From Chara braunii (taxonomy: Eukaryota > Streptophyta > Charophyceae > Charales > Characeae): a stretch of DNA of 31,654 bases. The notes beneath the pieces are model-generated. The model was not told where the DNA came from, ran no database searches, and worked only from the letters and a program-made list of their open reading frames with translations. This document shows, in pieces, positions 18,467 to 29,440 of the stretch (positions are counted from its first letter, which is position 1; every line of letters starts with the position of its first letter). The position numbers and the translations under genes were made by a program. The stretch covers positions 196,611 through 228,264 of the forward strand of contig BFEA01000239.1 in NCBI GenBank assembly GCA_003427395.1. The letters are read 5' to 3'.

Positions 18467-19318
18467 CTACCACCTCCTTTTCCTTTTATGCCCTCGTTCT
18501 TCTTCTCTGACCTCTACTACTCTTCCTTTCTTAGTTTGTCTTTCAGGGGCAGCATCTTCCTCCGGCAGCTCGTACAGTCGGTACAGATCGTCTAGGTTAG
18601 TCGGGCCCCGGCCTATTTCCTGCTGGATGACGCCCCACAAGACGTGGTCGTTGATTAGTGGGATCTTTGGCCTTGTCGTCAAAGCTGCGTGTAGTATGCG
18701 TAGTACTTCATACCTCTCCTCGTTGTCGAACGACCCCATTTCTAAAAAGATTCGGTAGTATTCCCTGTAAGTCATTGCCTCTTCGGCGGTTAGGTCGGCA
18801 AGGGCTGCTACTGCCTACCTGACGTGCGCCTCGCCACTCATACCTTGCAACATAAAGGGCGGCAACCTCATTCGTACGTTTGCACTAGGTAGAGTAAAGG
18901 TCTCCGCCATGGCCACCCTTAGGTCTGCCATTACTCCATCATGCTCACGGTCGACGAACTCCAACCCTGTCCTCCATACCAGCTGCCACTCGTCCCCGAA
19001 CATGCTCAACGGGTCTGCCCTTGATGCTAACATGACCCCGAAGGTGCACCAACCATCCTTTGATAGGTACAGTCGCCCTCTCGCGCGTACGTGCCCTCGC
19101 GGATCCGGATTCCAATTGCCCTGATCTCCTTCCACATGCCATTCTACTTCGGTTACCAGGTAGACCATATTTTTCGAAAGTTTGATTCTGACCCAATCCA
19201 CTATAGGATTCCGGACTTCGTTTCGGGTGGGCATGCTGATTTCTATGTCGTCATCCCGTTCTCTCGACGGCTCGATCCCCAGTGGTCGGTCTTCAAGGAA
19301 CGTCCTTCTTCGGACCAT
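18467..19318 (-). pseudogene. Accessory ORF C, copy 2 (best-preserved paralogue)
   Basis: A single frame of 284 codons from ATG 19318 (M-V-R-R-R-T-F-L) to TAG 18467, interrupted only by TAG at 18815-18817. The frame is open upstream to 19414 (C-R-E-I-K-T-G-R-G-V-R-L), so a spliced start further upstream is possible. An AG-ending acceptor-like site lies at 19417-19416. Family blocks are G-H-V-R-A-R-G-R-L-Y-L-S-K-D-G-W, then M-R-L-P-P-F-M-L, then L-E-M-G-S-F-D-N-E-E and L-Y-R-L-Y-E-L-P-E-E. The C-terminus is highly basic (K-K-G-R ... K-R-K-R-R-W), possibly a nuclear or RNA-binding tail. No known domain is recognised. Only this copy of C survives in the window. Confidence 0.65.
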
Positions 19319-19519
19319 TTCGTGCTGCCCTTCTTGTCTTGCTTCCTTACTTGCGATCAGCAATTGTGCCCACGATAGTCGGACGCCTCTCCCCGTTTTA
19401 ATCTCCCTGCACACCCTGCTAAACTAATTTACATGCTCCTTACCCTACGTTACCCCCTATTTTACATGCATCCCCCACCCTTTGATTTCCTCATGGCTTC
19501 CGACCTTCCGGTCTTTTAG

Positions 19520-20270
19520 TCGAACCACATTACTTCAAATAGTTAAAAACATCATCCACATAGGACGGAGCGGCCGCCGCCTCCTGGCTAATTATGGCAT
19601 CCCTGGCCTCCGTGTGTACCTCTAGGCGATCATACTTACATATTCTCAAGATGATGAGAACCTCCCAGGCTCTGTCGCCGTAGAAGGGCCCGTACTTCAA
19701 CGAGGTCCTATAAAATTCTTAAGTCAACCAGACACACTCTATATGTGTCCATTCCATGGAATTGGCCACGTCTAAAATATGGTCAAAACCCCCAAACCAA
19801 TCGGCCACGAACTCTGGCACCCACGCTGTTGTTCACAGGCTGGGAGGCTTGATTTCCTTCCATCCTCCCATCACAACCCTACTACTGACTTCATCCCACC
19901 CTTTGTTAGCGAACCTCTCGCCTTCCTTTCGGGTCCTTGCTTCTGCATTTCCCAGAAGCCACATCGGATTATGCCCCGCCGCTAGCGTAGTGCAAAATAA
20001 ATGCCACCCCTTCTCGGAAAGAACGTTTGTTCCGACTAATTCCACTTTGCCTTTCGCTATCTCGTCCCATCCTTCCTTTTCCCTTATTGGGTTCCAGATC
20101 CGTCCTATTCAGATGTACGCTAGTTCCGAGGCAACTTCAAACCCAATCCAGTCGCACGTGGTTCCTCTCCATTCGTTTTCCGCCGGTATAGCCATTTCTA
20201 CCCCCCCTATGACTCACCTTGGCTCCCATCCTCTGAAAGTGCAGTCCATCAGCAGCTGCTCCCTAGTCAT
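19520..20270 (-). pseudogene. Accessory ORF B, copy 2
   Basis: Begins M-T-R-E-Q-L-L-M-D-C at 20270, 10 bases after an acceptor-like CTGTGCAG. Stops are TGA 20111-20109 (TGG in copy 1), TGA 19835-19833 (CGA in copy 1) and a TAA in the L-T-x-E-F-Y segment. A one-base deletion near the 3' end (around 19545) shifts the terminal L-F-E. Family blocks V-L-S-E-K-G-W, P-P-S-L and L-K-Y-G-P-F-Y-G-D are intact. Confidence 0.62.
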
Positions 20271-20325
20271 CATCTTTGTCCTGCACAGCGCCGACCACTC
20301 ATTTCCCCCATATAAGTTTCCCTCC

Positions 20326-21138
20326 TCAGAAATCCCAATCTTCTATCTCATCCCCCTCACCATCGTCACTGAGGTCATCTTCTTCGTCGTAGAACAATTC
20401 TCTCACCCCTTCTAGGAAGTTCTCCCCTACGACCACATGCCTGTAAACTATCCCCCAATATACCGAGCTAGGGACATAGACATTGTCTATGATGAGGCAG
20501 TTCAACATCTCTGTCAGTTCCCTTGCCCAATGTCCTTCAAAGGGCCCCATTTCCACCGACAGCCGGAAGAAGTCCTGCCTGGCACATTGGTACAGCCCGA
20601 GGTTTGTCATGGACTGGCATATCTGTACCAACCTACTCCGGGTTCCGAAGACCGCGTCCACCAGAAAATGAGGTAGCACACATCTCATTGTTCTGACGGG
20701 CCGTCTCACATTCCCCCTATCCCCGAGTTCCACTCACACATCTACCCTTTCCATTTCCACCTCTGACCGCTGACAGACGGCCCATACAACCTCCCTTTTT
20801 GCCTTCCTAAACAATTTGTCCAGTGAGGTCCCTAGTACCAAGTCCACAACCATAGCATTTTCCCCATCCTGCGACAAGTAGACCCACCCTCAGGCCTCCA
20901 CTGTCCCTCGGAATTCAAAATCCATCAAGCTCGGTGGCAATCTTGTCAGAATGACCTTAGTCCATATCGTCTCTATCCAGAGGAACGCGTCCTCCTCGTC
21001 CAGCATTACAGTTTGGTAGGTTGGCTCTAGGTCTGTCCATGTTCCTTCTTCCGGAAGGACGACCGATACCCCGCCCTTTACATCTACCGGCATTTCCAGG
21101 CCGCTGGAATAGAATGGGGACGACAACCACCGCACCAT
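20326..21138 (-). pseudogene. Accessory ORF A, copy 2
   Basis: 271 codons from ATG 21138 (M-V-R-W-L-S-S-P-F-Y) to the stop after E-D-W-D-F, the same length as copy 1. Two TGA codons (20892-20890 and 20736-20734) replace CGA and CGG of copy 1. The C-terminal half (M-R-C-V-L-P-H-F, M-G-P-F-E-G-H-W-A, Y-W-G-I-V-Y) is intact and ends in an acidic tail F-Y-D-E-E-D-D-L-S-D-D-G-E-G-D-E. This copy shows that the copy 1 stop at 3629 is secondary. Confidence 0.65.
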
Positions 21139-24075
21139 CTTGTTTTCCTAGCACCCGATTCCTGTTTCCATAAGAGAGCACCGAACGGGCCCTCCGGTCA
21201 GGTCAACCTACGTCCTAGATGAGAATTATTTCAGACCCCTCATCCATGTCTCCCTACTCTACCTCCCCATTCCTAAGTGCCACCTTCCAAAACACCTTCT
21301 GTCGGCCATCATATCCTACATTCCTTTTCTTGGTTCCATTCCAACTGGCCTCTATCCTCCTTCCTTTCAATCATCTCTCACTCGTGTAGACTTAGGCAGG
21401 GAGGTGGGAATAGACCAAAATCATTGCCCCGTCCAAGAACTCAGACCTCAACCAACCTTTACAGAGGGGGAATACAAGAAAAATAAATCCAAGCAACCTC
21501 ACACACAAATCGGTCATTCCTCACTGACCTGCCTCAATGTGGTCTCCGCTGATACTTTTGGTAGAGTTTTATCCCATACGTCAAGCGCAGCTCAACCGTC
21601 GCGAGTGTGGTACCCAGGCTCCATGCAGGGTGTTACACCCCTCCATTCGCCCAAAATACCCCATCCCGTTTTGCCGCTCTTGCATACCCTCATTGGCACC
21701 GGGAATCACCCCGCGTACCCGGTTAGGACTTAGGAGCAAAAGTCAGTCGTCCGGGCATTCACTTCCATCGGTCCGATAAGAATCAGCCTTTCCCCCGTCG
21801 TACTACGAGAGGCTACTAATTGTTTATGAGGCTCCCTCCTTGCCCCACATGCAGCGGTCCTGCTCCGTCTGCCGACAAGCAGCCGCCCCACCTGAGGAGA
21901 CGTTTCGCATCCCGCCTAGGCAAGGTGTCGAGTCATGCTCGGTCCGCCCTGGAGGGAGTGCTACTAATCAACCGGCGAGACCGACTCCTGCCTGACAGCC
22001 CGGTGGCCCAACCTCCCACACATGAGACCCGACGACACTACAATAGAAACAACTTTTCGCAACCCGCCCCAGCTGGTTCAGACCCATCCTTTCCTTCCGA
22101 AAGGCAGGATGCTCAATCTCCTCTTATGCAGATCATAAGTCCCAAGTGGGACACACATAGTACAAGTGCCTTTCCCTTGGTGCACCCAGCGCTTCCTACC
22201 GGTTCCTCGCAATTTTTTTTTGCTCAGGACAGTGAGTGCCACTCCCCCTACTCTCATACACAGTGGTTGGTTCCTTTTCGTGAGCATCTTCAAGGGTGAG
22301 CTAGTTTTCTTAGGAGTCTAGCAACTCCCTTCATTCTCTTTATCTTCATTAGTTTGTCCTTTCATAGGGTAGGATTGTTCCTTCTTGATGACCTGTTGTG
22401 TTCATGTAGGTTCCTTCAAGCATCTCAAGTGTACAGTGCATGAGCCCGCTGGGCTCAGAAGAGGAAGAGAGAAGGGCACCCAGTCGGCCGGATCACTCCG
22501 CCGCGGGATTTTCATTGGACCCCAGTCGAAGCCGAAGTACCAACCGCCTGTCAGGTAACTGGAGCCCTTCTTTCACACGAAGAGGAAGGGTTGACCTGCG
22601 ACTTGCCCGAGACTTCTCCGAACTGGCGAACACCAGCACCGGAGGAGGGGGGCTAGAGCTACTCCACAAAGGAGTAAGCTGATCAAGTGTGTAGCATGCA
22701 TGCTATACCTCTAGGCCTGGCCATGCCATGCGCCCAACCACTCTCAAATTTGATTTTCTCGAAGGAAAAAACAAGCTAAAGTCCAATTTCTTTCTCTTTG
22801 GCTGTGTACACAGTCATGCGTAGGGCGCCCTCTTCGGAATCGCAAGGGCCAGTTTAACCCCATACCCGACACCTCCACCATTTTTGTAGGGCCCTACCCT
22901 GTTAGACTTTCGAGCCTGAGTCGACCCACTGCGGGTCCCAGTTGGCTCTGCTCCGCCCGATCTCATGCTCAGGGTGCGGAGCGTTCGTCACAGGGGCACC
23001 CCCACCTAGTGTTTCCGATGGGTGGGGATGAACCATTTTGCAAGAGAGCTTCAACATTGGGGATGTAGCTCCGCCCTCTCACCGGATGGTAGTCTCGCCA
23101 GTCTTTTCGTCAAGCGCAGTTTTCTTGATGCTTTGAGGTGTTGCCATGCAATAGCTCCTTCCAATACACAAGCAGTCCAGGGAGTTTATTGAGAGTTTCT
23201 CTTCTTTTATGCGCAGGCCAAGCGTCATCCTTGGGCCACGCATCCATTCACTAAGCGGAGAGTCCCTATAGCCTTGTCGAGGTCGCGACTACCCTTCGGC
23301 TCGGGCCCGCGAACCATGTCTCGCGGTCCCCCTACGCCTCCCTAGGGCTTTGCCAACTTCCCTCCTCGACTTACCTATGTGTGACTTTTGTTATCGCATA
23401 CATCATGCATGTCCTTCGTTTGTCCAGCCTTTGTTCTATACACCCCTTAATCTTTTCGGGGCCCCAACCCGCATACATGCCCGAATTTTTCATTTCAGTC
23501 TAGGCGACCTTCTCGGCCGCCTTATGTCTTTGTTATTTGCTATAGCCGACTTTGCTTTACACAAACATGCACAAGCAATTGTTCAAGGGCAAGGGTCAAG
23601 TCCACAACCCGTTTGTCCTTATTCCCACTTTCTCTTTGCCGCCCGACATTCTCGGGACCCACTCCCGTTCAATGTCTCTTCAAGCTACTTACCTGCACAT
23701 TCAACACAATTTATGCAAGGCATCCCCCACATGGGGTCAACAGATAATCCCTCCCAAAGGCCTAAGTTCGTTTTCCTTAGCCCTTTGTGCTTTCATTTTC
23801 CTTTTCTCAATCCAGGCCAATCTCTTCCCTTAGTCATGCAGTCGGGTGATGGCTGAGTCAATCTGAGTTTGACAAAAGTACCAACTCTTTCTAGTCTCTC
23901 TTTCAGACTTGCCTCCTTTCAACTACTCAAGCGTCTTCTCCCTTTCCTTCTTGGCGGCACAAGGGACCGACAACCCTCCCCTTGCCCACTTTCTCCACCA
24001 AGTGAGGGTAGATTCCTTTCACGGTTCGTTCCCTGACAATGTAACGGGTGAGTGGGGGAAGGTTAGTTATATGCC
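21139..24075 (-). other. Non-coding 5' leader of copy 2
   Basis: Homologous, inverted, to 121-2932. No gene is supported. It includes the acceptor-like GGAAACAG site before A (AG 21163-21162) and a conserved hairpin at 22441-22457. Confidence 0.6.
22441..22457 (-). other. Conserved leader hairpin (copy 2)
   Basis: TGAGCCCGCTGGGCTCA, the counterpart of 1638-1654, with one stem position changed. Confidence 0.5.
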
Positions 24076-24196
24076 AAGAGGAGTAAGGGGGACGAGGTAC
24101 AGTCGAGGCATTTAGAGTGTGAGAGAGGGAAGACGAAGGGGAGAGGGAGGAGGTGGAAGGAGAAGAGAGCATGAGAGAGGAGGAGAAAAAGGATAG

Positions 24197-24198
<2 letters not shown>

Positions 24199-24275
<77 letters not shown>

Positions 24276-24278
24276 CCN

Positions 24279-24350
<72 letters not shown>
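24199..24350. repeat. (GA)n microsatellite with an internal N
   Basis: About 79 bases of GA, then GAGCTCC-N at 24271-24278, then another 72 bases of GA ending again in GAGCTCC (24349-24355). The repeat of the GAGCTCC boundary on both sides of the N suggests an assembly join. Frames translated through this tract are not genes. Confidence 0.95.
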
Positions 24351-24353
<3 letters not shown>

Positions 24354-24483
24354 CCTACTCCTAGTCAATTTGCTACCTACTTGTCCTGCCGTCCTACCCA
24401 AGGTACTCTTTCTACACCCATCTTCTTTGTGCCCCGTAGGTCATGGCCTTTGGTTGGTGGACAAGGTGACGTGGAAAGGGGGA

Positions 24484-25232
24484 GTGCGGCGGTCGGATAT
24501 AGAGGATGGTTGAGGAAGGTGGAGGAGGGAGACGGTGCGAGGTGGTTGGCTACGGTGGATGGGTGAAGAAGATGAAGGAGGAAGATGGTGTGAGGTGATT
24601 GGCTATGGTGGATGGGTGAAGGAGATGGAGGAGGGAGGTGGAGTGAGGTGTTTGGCTATGGTGGATGGGCGAAGAAGATGGAGGAGGAAGATGGTGCGGG
24701 GTGGTTGGCTATGGTGGATGGGTGAAGGAGATGGAGGAGGGACATGGTGTGCGGTGGATGGGTATGGTGGATGGGTGAAGAAGATGGAGGAGGGAGATGG
24801 TGTGAGGTGGATGGCTATGGTGGATAGGTGAAGAAGATGGAGGAGGGAGATGGTGTGAGGTGGACCGCTAAGGCGGATGGGTGAAGAAGAGGGAGGAGGG
24901 AGGTGGTGTGAGGTGGATAGCTATGGTGGATGGGTGAAGGAGATGGAGGAGGGAGATGGTGTGAGGTGGATGGCTAAGGTGGATGGGTGAAGAAGATGGA
25001 GGAGGGAGATGATGTGAGGTGGATGGCTATGGCGGACGGTGGAGAAGATGGGGGAGGGAGATGGTGCGAGGTGGTCGACTATGATGGGTGGGTGAAGAAG
25101 ATGGAGGAGGAAGATGGTGTGAGGTGATTGGCTATGGTGGGTGGGTGAAGAAGATGGAGGAGGAAGATGGTGTGAGGTGGTTGGCTATGGTGGACGGGTG
25201 GAGGAGATAGAGGGAGATGGTGCGAGGTGGCC
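24484..25232. repeat. 53-bp minisatellite, about 14 units
   Basis: Units contain GTGTGAGGTGGATGGCTATG, GTGGATGGGTGAAGAAGATG and GAGGAGGGAGATG. Unit starts at 24800, 24853, 24906 and 24959 give an exact 53-bp period. The period is not a multiple of three, so the open frame through it is not a coding repeat. Confidence 0.93.
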
Positions 25233-25235
25233 GAT

Positions 25236-26007
25236 ACTTCGTCCTACTTCACGCGTCCGGCTTTGTCTCCTAGGTCTTCCCTTGCCCCGGTCTTCAAAAA
25301 CTTCAGACTTGCCGTACTAGTCCTACAACAAATATAGAGAAAGCACAGTCTTTTGCAAAAAAACACGGACTTCAGAAAAACGCAGTCTTTGCGGATTCGC
25401 AGATCTGTAGATTTTGCAGATTTTGCCATTTTTGCCTAAGGAGGAGAGTCGAAAAACACAGGTTTGCATTTTCAGACCTAAACGAGGTCAGAATCAGTCC
25501 TATTTTGGTGGGCTCACTGTCTGTGCCCTATGGAAGCACCCTACCAAATTTGCCCATACTTGCTGTTTTCCGGCGTTGCCCGGGCCTCAAGGTGAACAGT
25601 TTGGTAAAATCCATTTTCCGTTTTTGCAGGAAAATAGACTCTGATGACTTGCAGGTTCTGCAGGTCATCTGTTTATGCCTAGGATATGAGGTCTGAGAAG
25701 TCCCAGCCCCCATATCCTTAGTTTGACGGAACTCGGCCAAAGTGCCCCCCAGTCGCATTGACCCCTTAGTCCCATTTTTGGGTCGGCCCATGCTCCGGAG
25801 GTTGGCCGTCGGTTTTTCAGTAGCAGCAGCCGCAGCCAGGGGCTTGGTCAGTCATCAACAGCAGCAGTAAACATTGTTATGCACAGCAACAGCAGCAGCA
25901 GCAGTCCTAGCAAAGAAACAGTCATTTTTCTTTCTCCCTACTTACCGCGTTCGATTAGAGCACGGGGGTCCTACTAGGCCATGTGTGTGTCAAGTCGGTT
26001 GACCGAG
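25236..26007. other. Intergenic sequence with CAG-rich patch
   Basis: No gene is supported. A clustered, interrupted CAG/CAA trinucleotide tract lies at about 25818-25906. A short inverted repeat CTAGGATATG / CATATCCTTAG lies near 25679-25723. Confidence 0.5.
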
Positions 26008-26870
26008 GATGAATCAGACTAACACCAAATGCGTGAACTGGACATGGCAAGAGTATGATTAGTGAGAACACATGCATATGACTAGTGGAACAGCCAAGAA
26101 TGAACCGGACTATCACCAAGTGCATGAAATTGACAAGGCAAGAGTGTGACTAGTGAGAACACATGCATATGAGTAGTGGAACAACCAAGTATGAATCGGA
26201 TTATCACCAAGTGTATGAAATCGACAAGGCAAGAGTGTGACTAGTGAGAACACATGCATATGAGTGGCGGAACAGCCAAGTATGAATCAGACAATCACCA
26301 AGTGCATGAAATTGACAAAGTAAGAGTGTGACTAGTGAGAACACATGCGTGTGAGTGGTGGAATAACCGAGTATGAATCGGACAATCACCAAGTGCATGC
26401 AATTGACGAAGTTAGAGTGTGACTAGTGAGAACACATACATGTGAGTGTTGGAGCAGCCAAGTATGAATCGGACAATCACCAAGTGCATGAAATTGACAA
26501 AGTAAGAGTGTGACTAGCGAGAACACATGCATGTGAGCGGTGGAACAACCAAGTATGAATCGGACAATCACCAAGTGCATGAAATTGACAAAGTAAGAGA
26601 GTGACTAGTGAGAGCACCTGCATATGAGTAGTGGAACAACCAAGTATGAATCAGACAATTACCAAGTGCATGAAATTGACAAAGTAAGAGAGTGACTAGT
26701 GAAAACACATGCATATGAGTAGTAGAACAACCAAGTATGAATCGGACTATCACCAAGTGCATGAAATTGACAAGGTAAGAGTGTGACTAGAGAGAGCACA
26801 TGCATATGAGTAGTGGAACTGCCAAGTATGAATAGGACTATCACCAAGTGAATGAAATGGGCAAAGCAAG
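26008..26870. repeat. 91-bp tandem repeat, about 9 units
   Basis: Each unit contains ACCAAGTGCATGAAATTGAC, GTGACTAGTGAGAACACATG and CATATGAGTAGTGGAAC. AGTGAGAAC starts 91 bases apart (26061, 26152), and later blocks keep that spacing. Minus-strand frames here are repeat translations, not genes. Confidence 0.93.
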
Positions 26871-26874
26871 AGTA

Positions 26875-27560
26875 AAAGATCATCCAAACAATAGAACAAA
26901 CACAAACCAAAGTTGCAATTTGCTACTAAGTGAGGAAACAGAGAGAAAATGAGAGAAGAGTGAGTGAAACTCACTCTTATGCATGAAATCACAAGGTGGG
27001 AAGTGGCGAATCACATGGTAGTAAAGAAATGGACTAACCAAGAGGCAAACATCATCAAAACACTAGAACAAGCACAAACAAGAGTTGCGTTTTGCTACTA
27101 AGTGAAGAAATTGAAAAAAAGTGAGAGGAGAGTGAGTGAAACTCACCATCATGCATGAAATCACAAAGTGGGAAGTGACGATTCACATGGGAGTGAAAAA
27201 ATGGACTAAACAAGAGGAAAACATCATCAAAACACTAGAACAAGCACAAACAAGAGTTGCGATTTGCTACTAAGTGAAGAAATGGAGAGAAAGTGAGAGG
27301 AGAGTGAGTTTCACTCACTCTCATGCGTGAAATCACAAAGTGGGAAGTGACGATTCACATGGGAGTGAAAAAATAGACTAAATAAGAGGAAAACATCATC
27401 AAAACACTAGAACAAGCACAAACAAGAGTTGCGATTTGCTACTAAGTGAAGAAATGGAGAGAAAATGAGAGGAGAGTGAGTGAAACTGTCTCTCATGCAT
27501 GAAATCACAAAGTGGCAAGTGATGATTCACATGGGAGTGAAGGATAAACCCATGAGGAGA
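26875..27560. repeat. 172-bp tandem repeat, about 4 units
   Basis: GAGTGAG-containing starts at 26958, 27130, 27302 and 27474 give a 172-bp period. Each unit carries an 8-bp stem hairpin GAGTGAGT/ACTCACTC with a 3-base loop, degenerate in the last unit. The CATGAAAT-CACAA segment resembles the 91-bp unit. Confidence 0.92.
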
Positions 27561-27689
27561 CCATTACTAGTGAAAAAACCTCCTACTATCTACTCTAAGC
27601 TTTGGAAAGTGTCTATGGAGAGAGAAAAAATGAGGAAGAAGAACAAAAAGGAAAGAGGGAACATGGAATAGGGGAAGAGGAAGAGGAGA

Positions 27690-27835
27690 AAGTAAGAGGA
27701 GAAGAAGAAGACGAAGCAGAAGAGGGAGAAGAGCAAGAAGAAGAGAAGAGAAAGAAGAGGAAGAAAAAGAAGAAGAAGAAGAAGAAGAAGAAGAAGAAGA
27801 AAAAGAGGAAGAAGAAGAAAAGAAGATTCTCATTT
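27690..27835. repeat. Purine-rich (GAA/AAG)n tract
   Basis: A nearly pure purine strand of GAA and AAG trinucleotides. The Lys/Glu and Ser/Phe frames across it are low-complexity translations. Confidence 0.9.
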
Positions 27836-28239
27836 TTTCCACTCACCTCCTCTTATATCTTGGAGTTGGAGTACCAATCTTGGTGAAGCTCTTCCTTACT
27901 TGGCTATGGCTCCCTTCCTCCTCAAGCCTTCACCACTTTTCCTTCTTAGTCCCTTCCTGATGATGGCAAGCCCCTATCATTATGGTTATGGAGTCCTCCC
28001 CTCTAGGAGGGCTAATGGGACTCCCTCTAGCCTTTCCCTCTCCCTCACAGCTTGAGGGCTATGGCGGATCACCTTCCTAGGCCAGCCTCACTATCACCAA
28101 CGTCTACAGCTCCTCACACTAGTCCACAGCCTCCTCTAAGCTCCCAAACTGACAGGGGTTCCCCTCTCCTCACTCCAAGTGAGAGAAGTCTTCCTATGAG
28201 CTCACTTGGGCAGCATGGGCACACCTCATTTTTCTCCCC
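27836..28239. other. Intergenic sequence, nothing recognised
   Basis: Pyrimidine-rich, with a small hairpin near 27989-28010. No gene is supported. Confidence 0.4.
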
Positions 28240-28830
28240 CTTTGTCTCATTCTTCCTCCATTTTCTCTCATTTATTTTTATTTTTATTTTTTTTATGATG
28301 TGACAAGTATCAAGTGGCTGTTGAGTCTTTTTCTAGGCCATGGATACTCATCCATAGCCAGATTCAGACTCAGCAGTTGGCCGTTATATCTCGGATTACA
28401 ATAATGACAACCCCATGCTCATGGGGGTTCCATTTTGTCTTCGTTAGTCTCAAATTTGACCCCCTTTTGCTCCAATTTTTTTTTTACAGCCTTTTTTCTG
28501 AGTGGAGCCCTTTGGGGCTCTATTTTCTCATGCCTAGCTAGTCCGAGATATCTCAGACTGCTGGGCAACCCTTCCATCATCACTATTTTGCTTTCTTTTC
28601 TCGCACGGCTCTCCCACTTGATCCAAGTAGTGCTTGCACTTGCACTAGTGGTGCTAATATTTTCCACCGTCTAGATCTTGATCTCGGCGGTGCCGTTCGC
28701 TTTGCGGGACCATTTCTTATGTTGGCTTATGGTTCCCTTGGGACATCTCAAGTCCCTGCCACTTTCCTCCGTACTAGTCCCATTTTTTTGTCCCGTCGGT
28801 AGTCCCGCCGACACATGTCCCATTTTTCGA
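28240..28830. repeat. Diverged direct repeat, first copy
   Basis: About 590 bp related to 29665-30250. Shared blocks: a T-rich start, GCCAAGTGTCAAGTAG-like and TTTTTCTAGG sequence, TTATATCTCGG, CATGCTCATGG-like sequence, AGTGCTTGCACT, GATCTTGATCT and TGTCCCGTCGG. It could be a pair of old LTRs or a decayed tandem array. Confidence 0.65.
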
Positions 28831-29059
28831 CTATTTTTATTTGGGCCCATTTAGTCTCCGGCATCGTCCCGGATGTCGTCTCATATTTATTTTGGGACCT
28901 CCTTGTCCTTGTAAGTTCCAATATCCCCTCCTCAAGTGCCCCATGTGTACGGATTATTCTTGGCCGCGAGATCTCATCTCACGGTTGTCGTTTACCGTCT
29001 CTATTTGCCTTATGCCGAAATCAGTCATTTCTAGTCTTTTGGGCTTGCCATGACTCATT

Positions 29060-29440
29060 TTTCCCTTAGCCTAGGCATCCTTATGCAGTACGTTATTTCT
29101 CGGACTGCAACTATGGCCATTTCCCTAGTCCCACAACCCCACAACTTGCCCCAAGTTGAAAGAAAATGAAGTGCTCAATTTTCAAGTGCATCCGGGCTCA
29201 AAATTGGCTCCGGATGTACCTAAACCATGTGTTTTCCCTTCTCCATGCAGTCCGTTGTAACTCGGACTGCAATAGGGGTTAATTGCCTAGTCCCATTGCC
29301 CCACAACCAGCCCAAAACTGAAGACAAAAAAAACGGCCAACTTTCAAGTGCATCCGGGCTCAATATTGGTTCCGAACGCACCTGAAACATGTGTTTTCCC
29401 TCCCCTATGCAATCCGTTGTATCTCGGTTGCATGGGGCCT
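29060..29440. repeat. About 162-bp tandem repeat, 3 units
   Basis: Hairpin cores start at 29085, 29247 and 29409, exactly 162 bases apart. Shared blocks include TTTCAAGTGCATCCGGGCTC, CATGTGTTTTCCCT and CCCACAAC. Confidence 0.85.
29247..29270. other. Perfect 8-bp stem hairpin in 162-bp unit
   Basis: GCAGTCCG - 8-base loop - CGGACTGC. Equivalents lie at 29085-29108, 29786-29809 (perfect) and 29949-29970 (perfect, with a compensated A-T pair); degenerate forms lie near 28375, 28540 and 29409. Confidence 0.8.

Larger units (their letters stand above)
16432..24075 (-). mobile_element. Retroelement copy 2, inverted and cut off inside gag
   Basis: Read on the minus strand it repeats the order leader-A-B-C-D-gag of copy 1, with clear sequence similarity throughout. 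Similarity stops at a C-C-A-G-C point in gag (16432 here, about 6618 in copy 1). Everything downstream (protease to 3' ORF) is absent. ORF C, deleted in copy 1, is present here. Divergence and different mutations in each copy show this is not a recent duplication. Confidence 0.8.

Noticed and set aside
24153-24566. Open frame rich in Arg-Glu repeats (and Ser-Leu on the other strand)
   Set aside because: It is the translation of the GA microsatellite, crosses an N and has no non-repeat coding content.
24535-24831. Gly/Trp-rich open frame
   Set aside because: It translates the 53-bp minisatellite, whose period is not divisible by three.
26204-26992. Series of near-identical minus-strand frames that look like a repeated hydrophobic peptide
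   Set aside because: They are 91-bp repeat units read in one frame; since 91 is not a multiple of three, no continuous protein can be encoded.
26875-27560. Centromeric satellite suggested by the 172-bp period
   Set aside because: Only about four units are present and nothing else supports a centromere.
27567-27886. Lys/Glu-rich and Ser/Phe-rich frames
   Set aside because: Low-complexity translation of the GAA tract.
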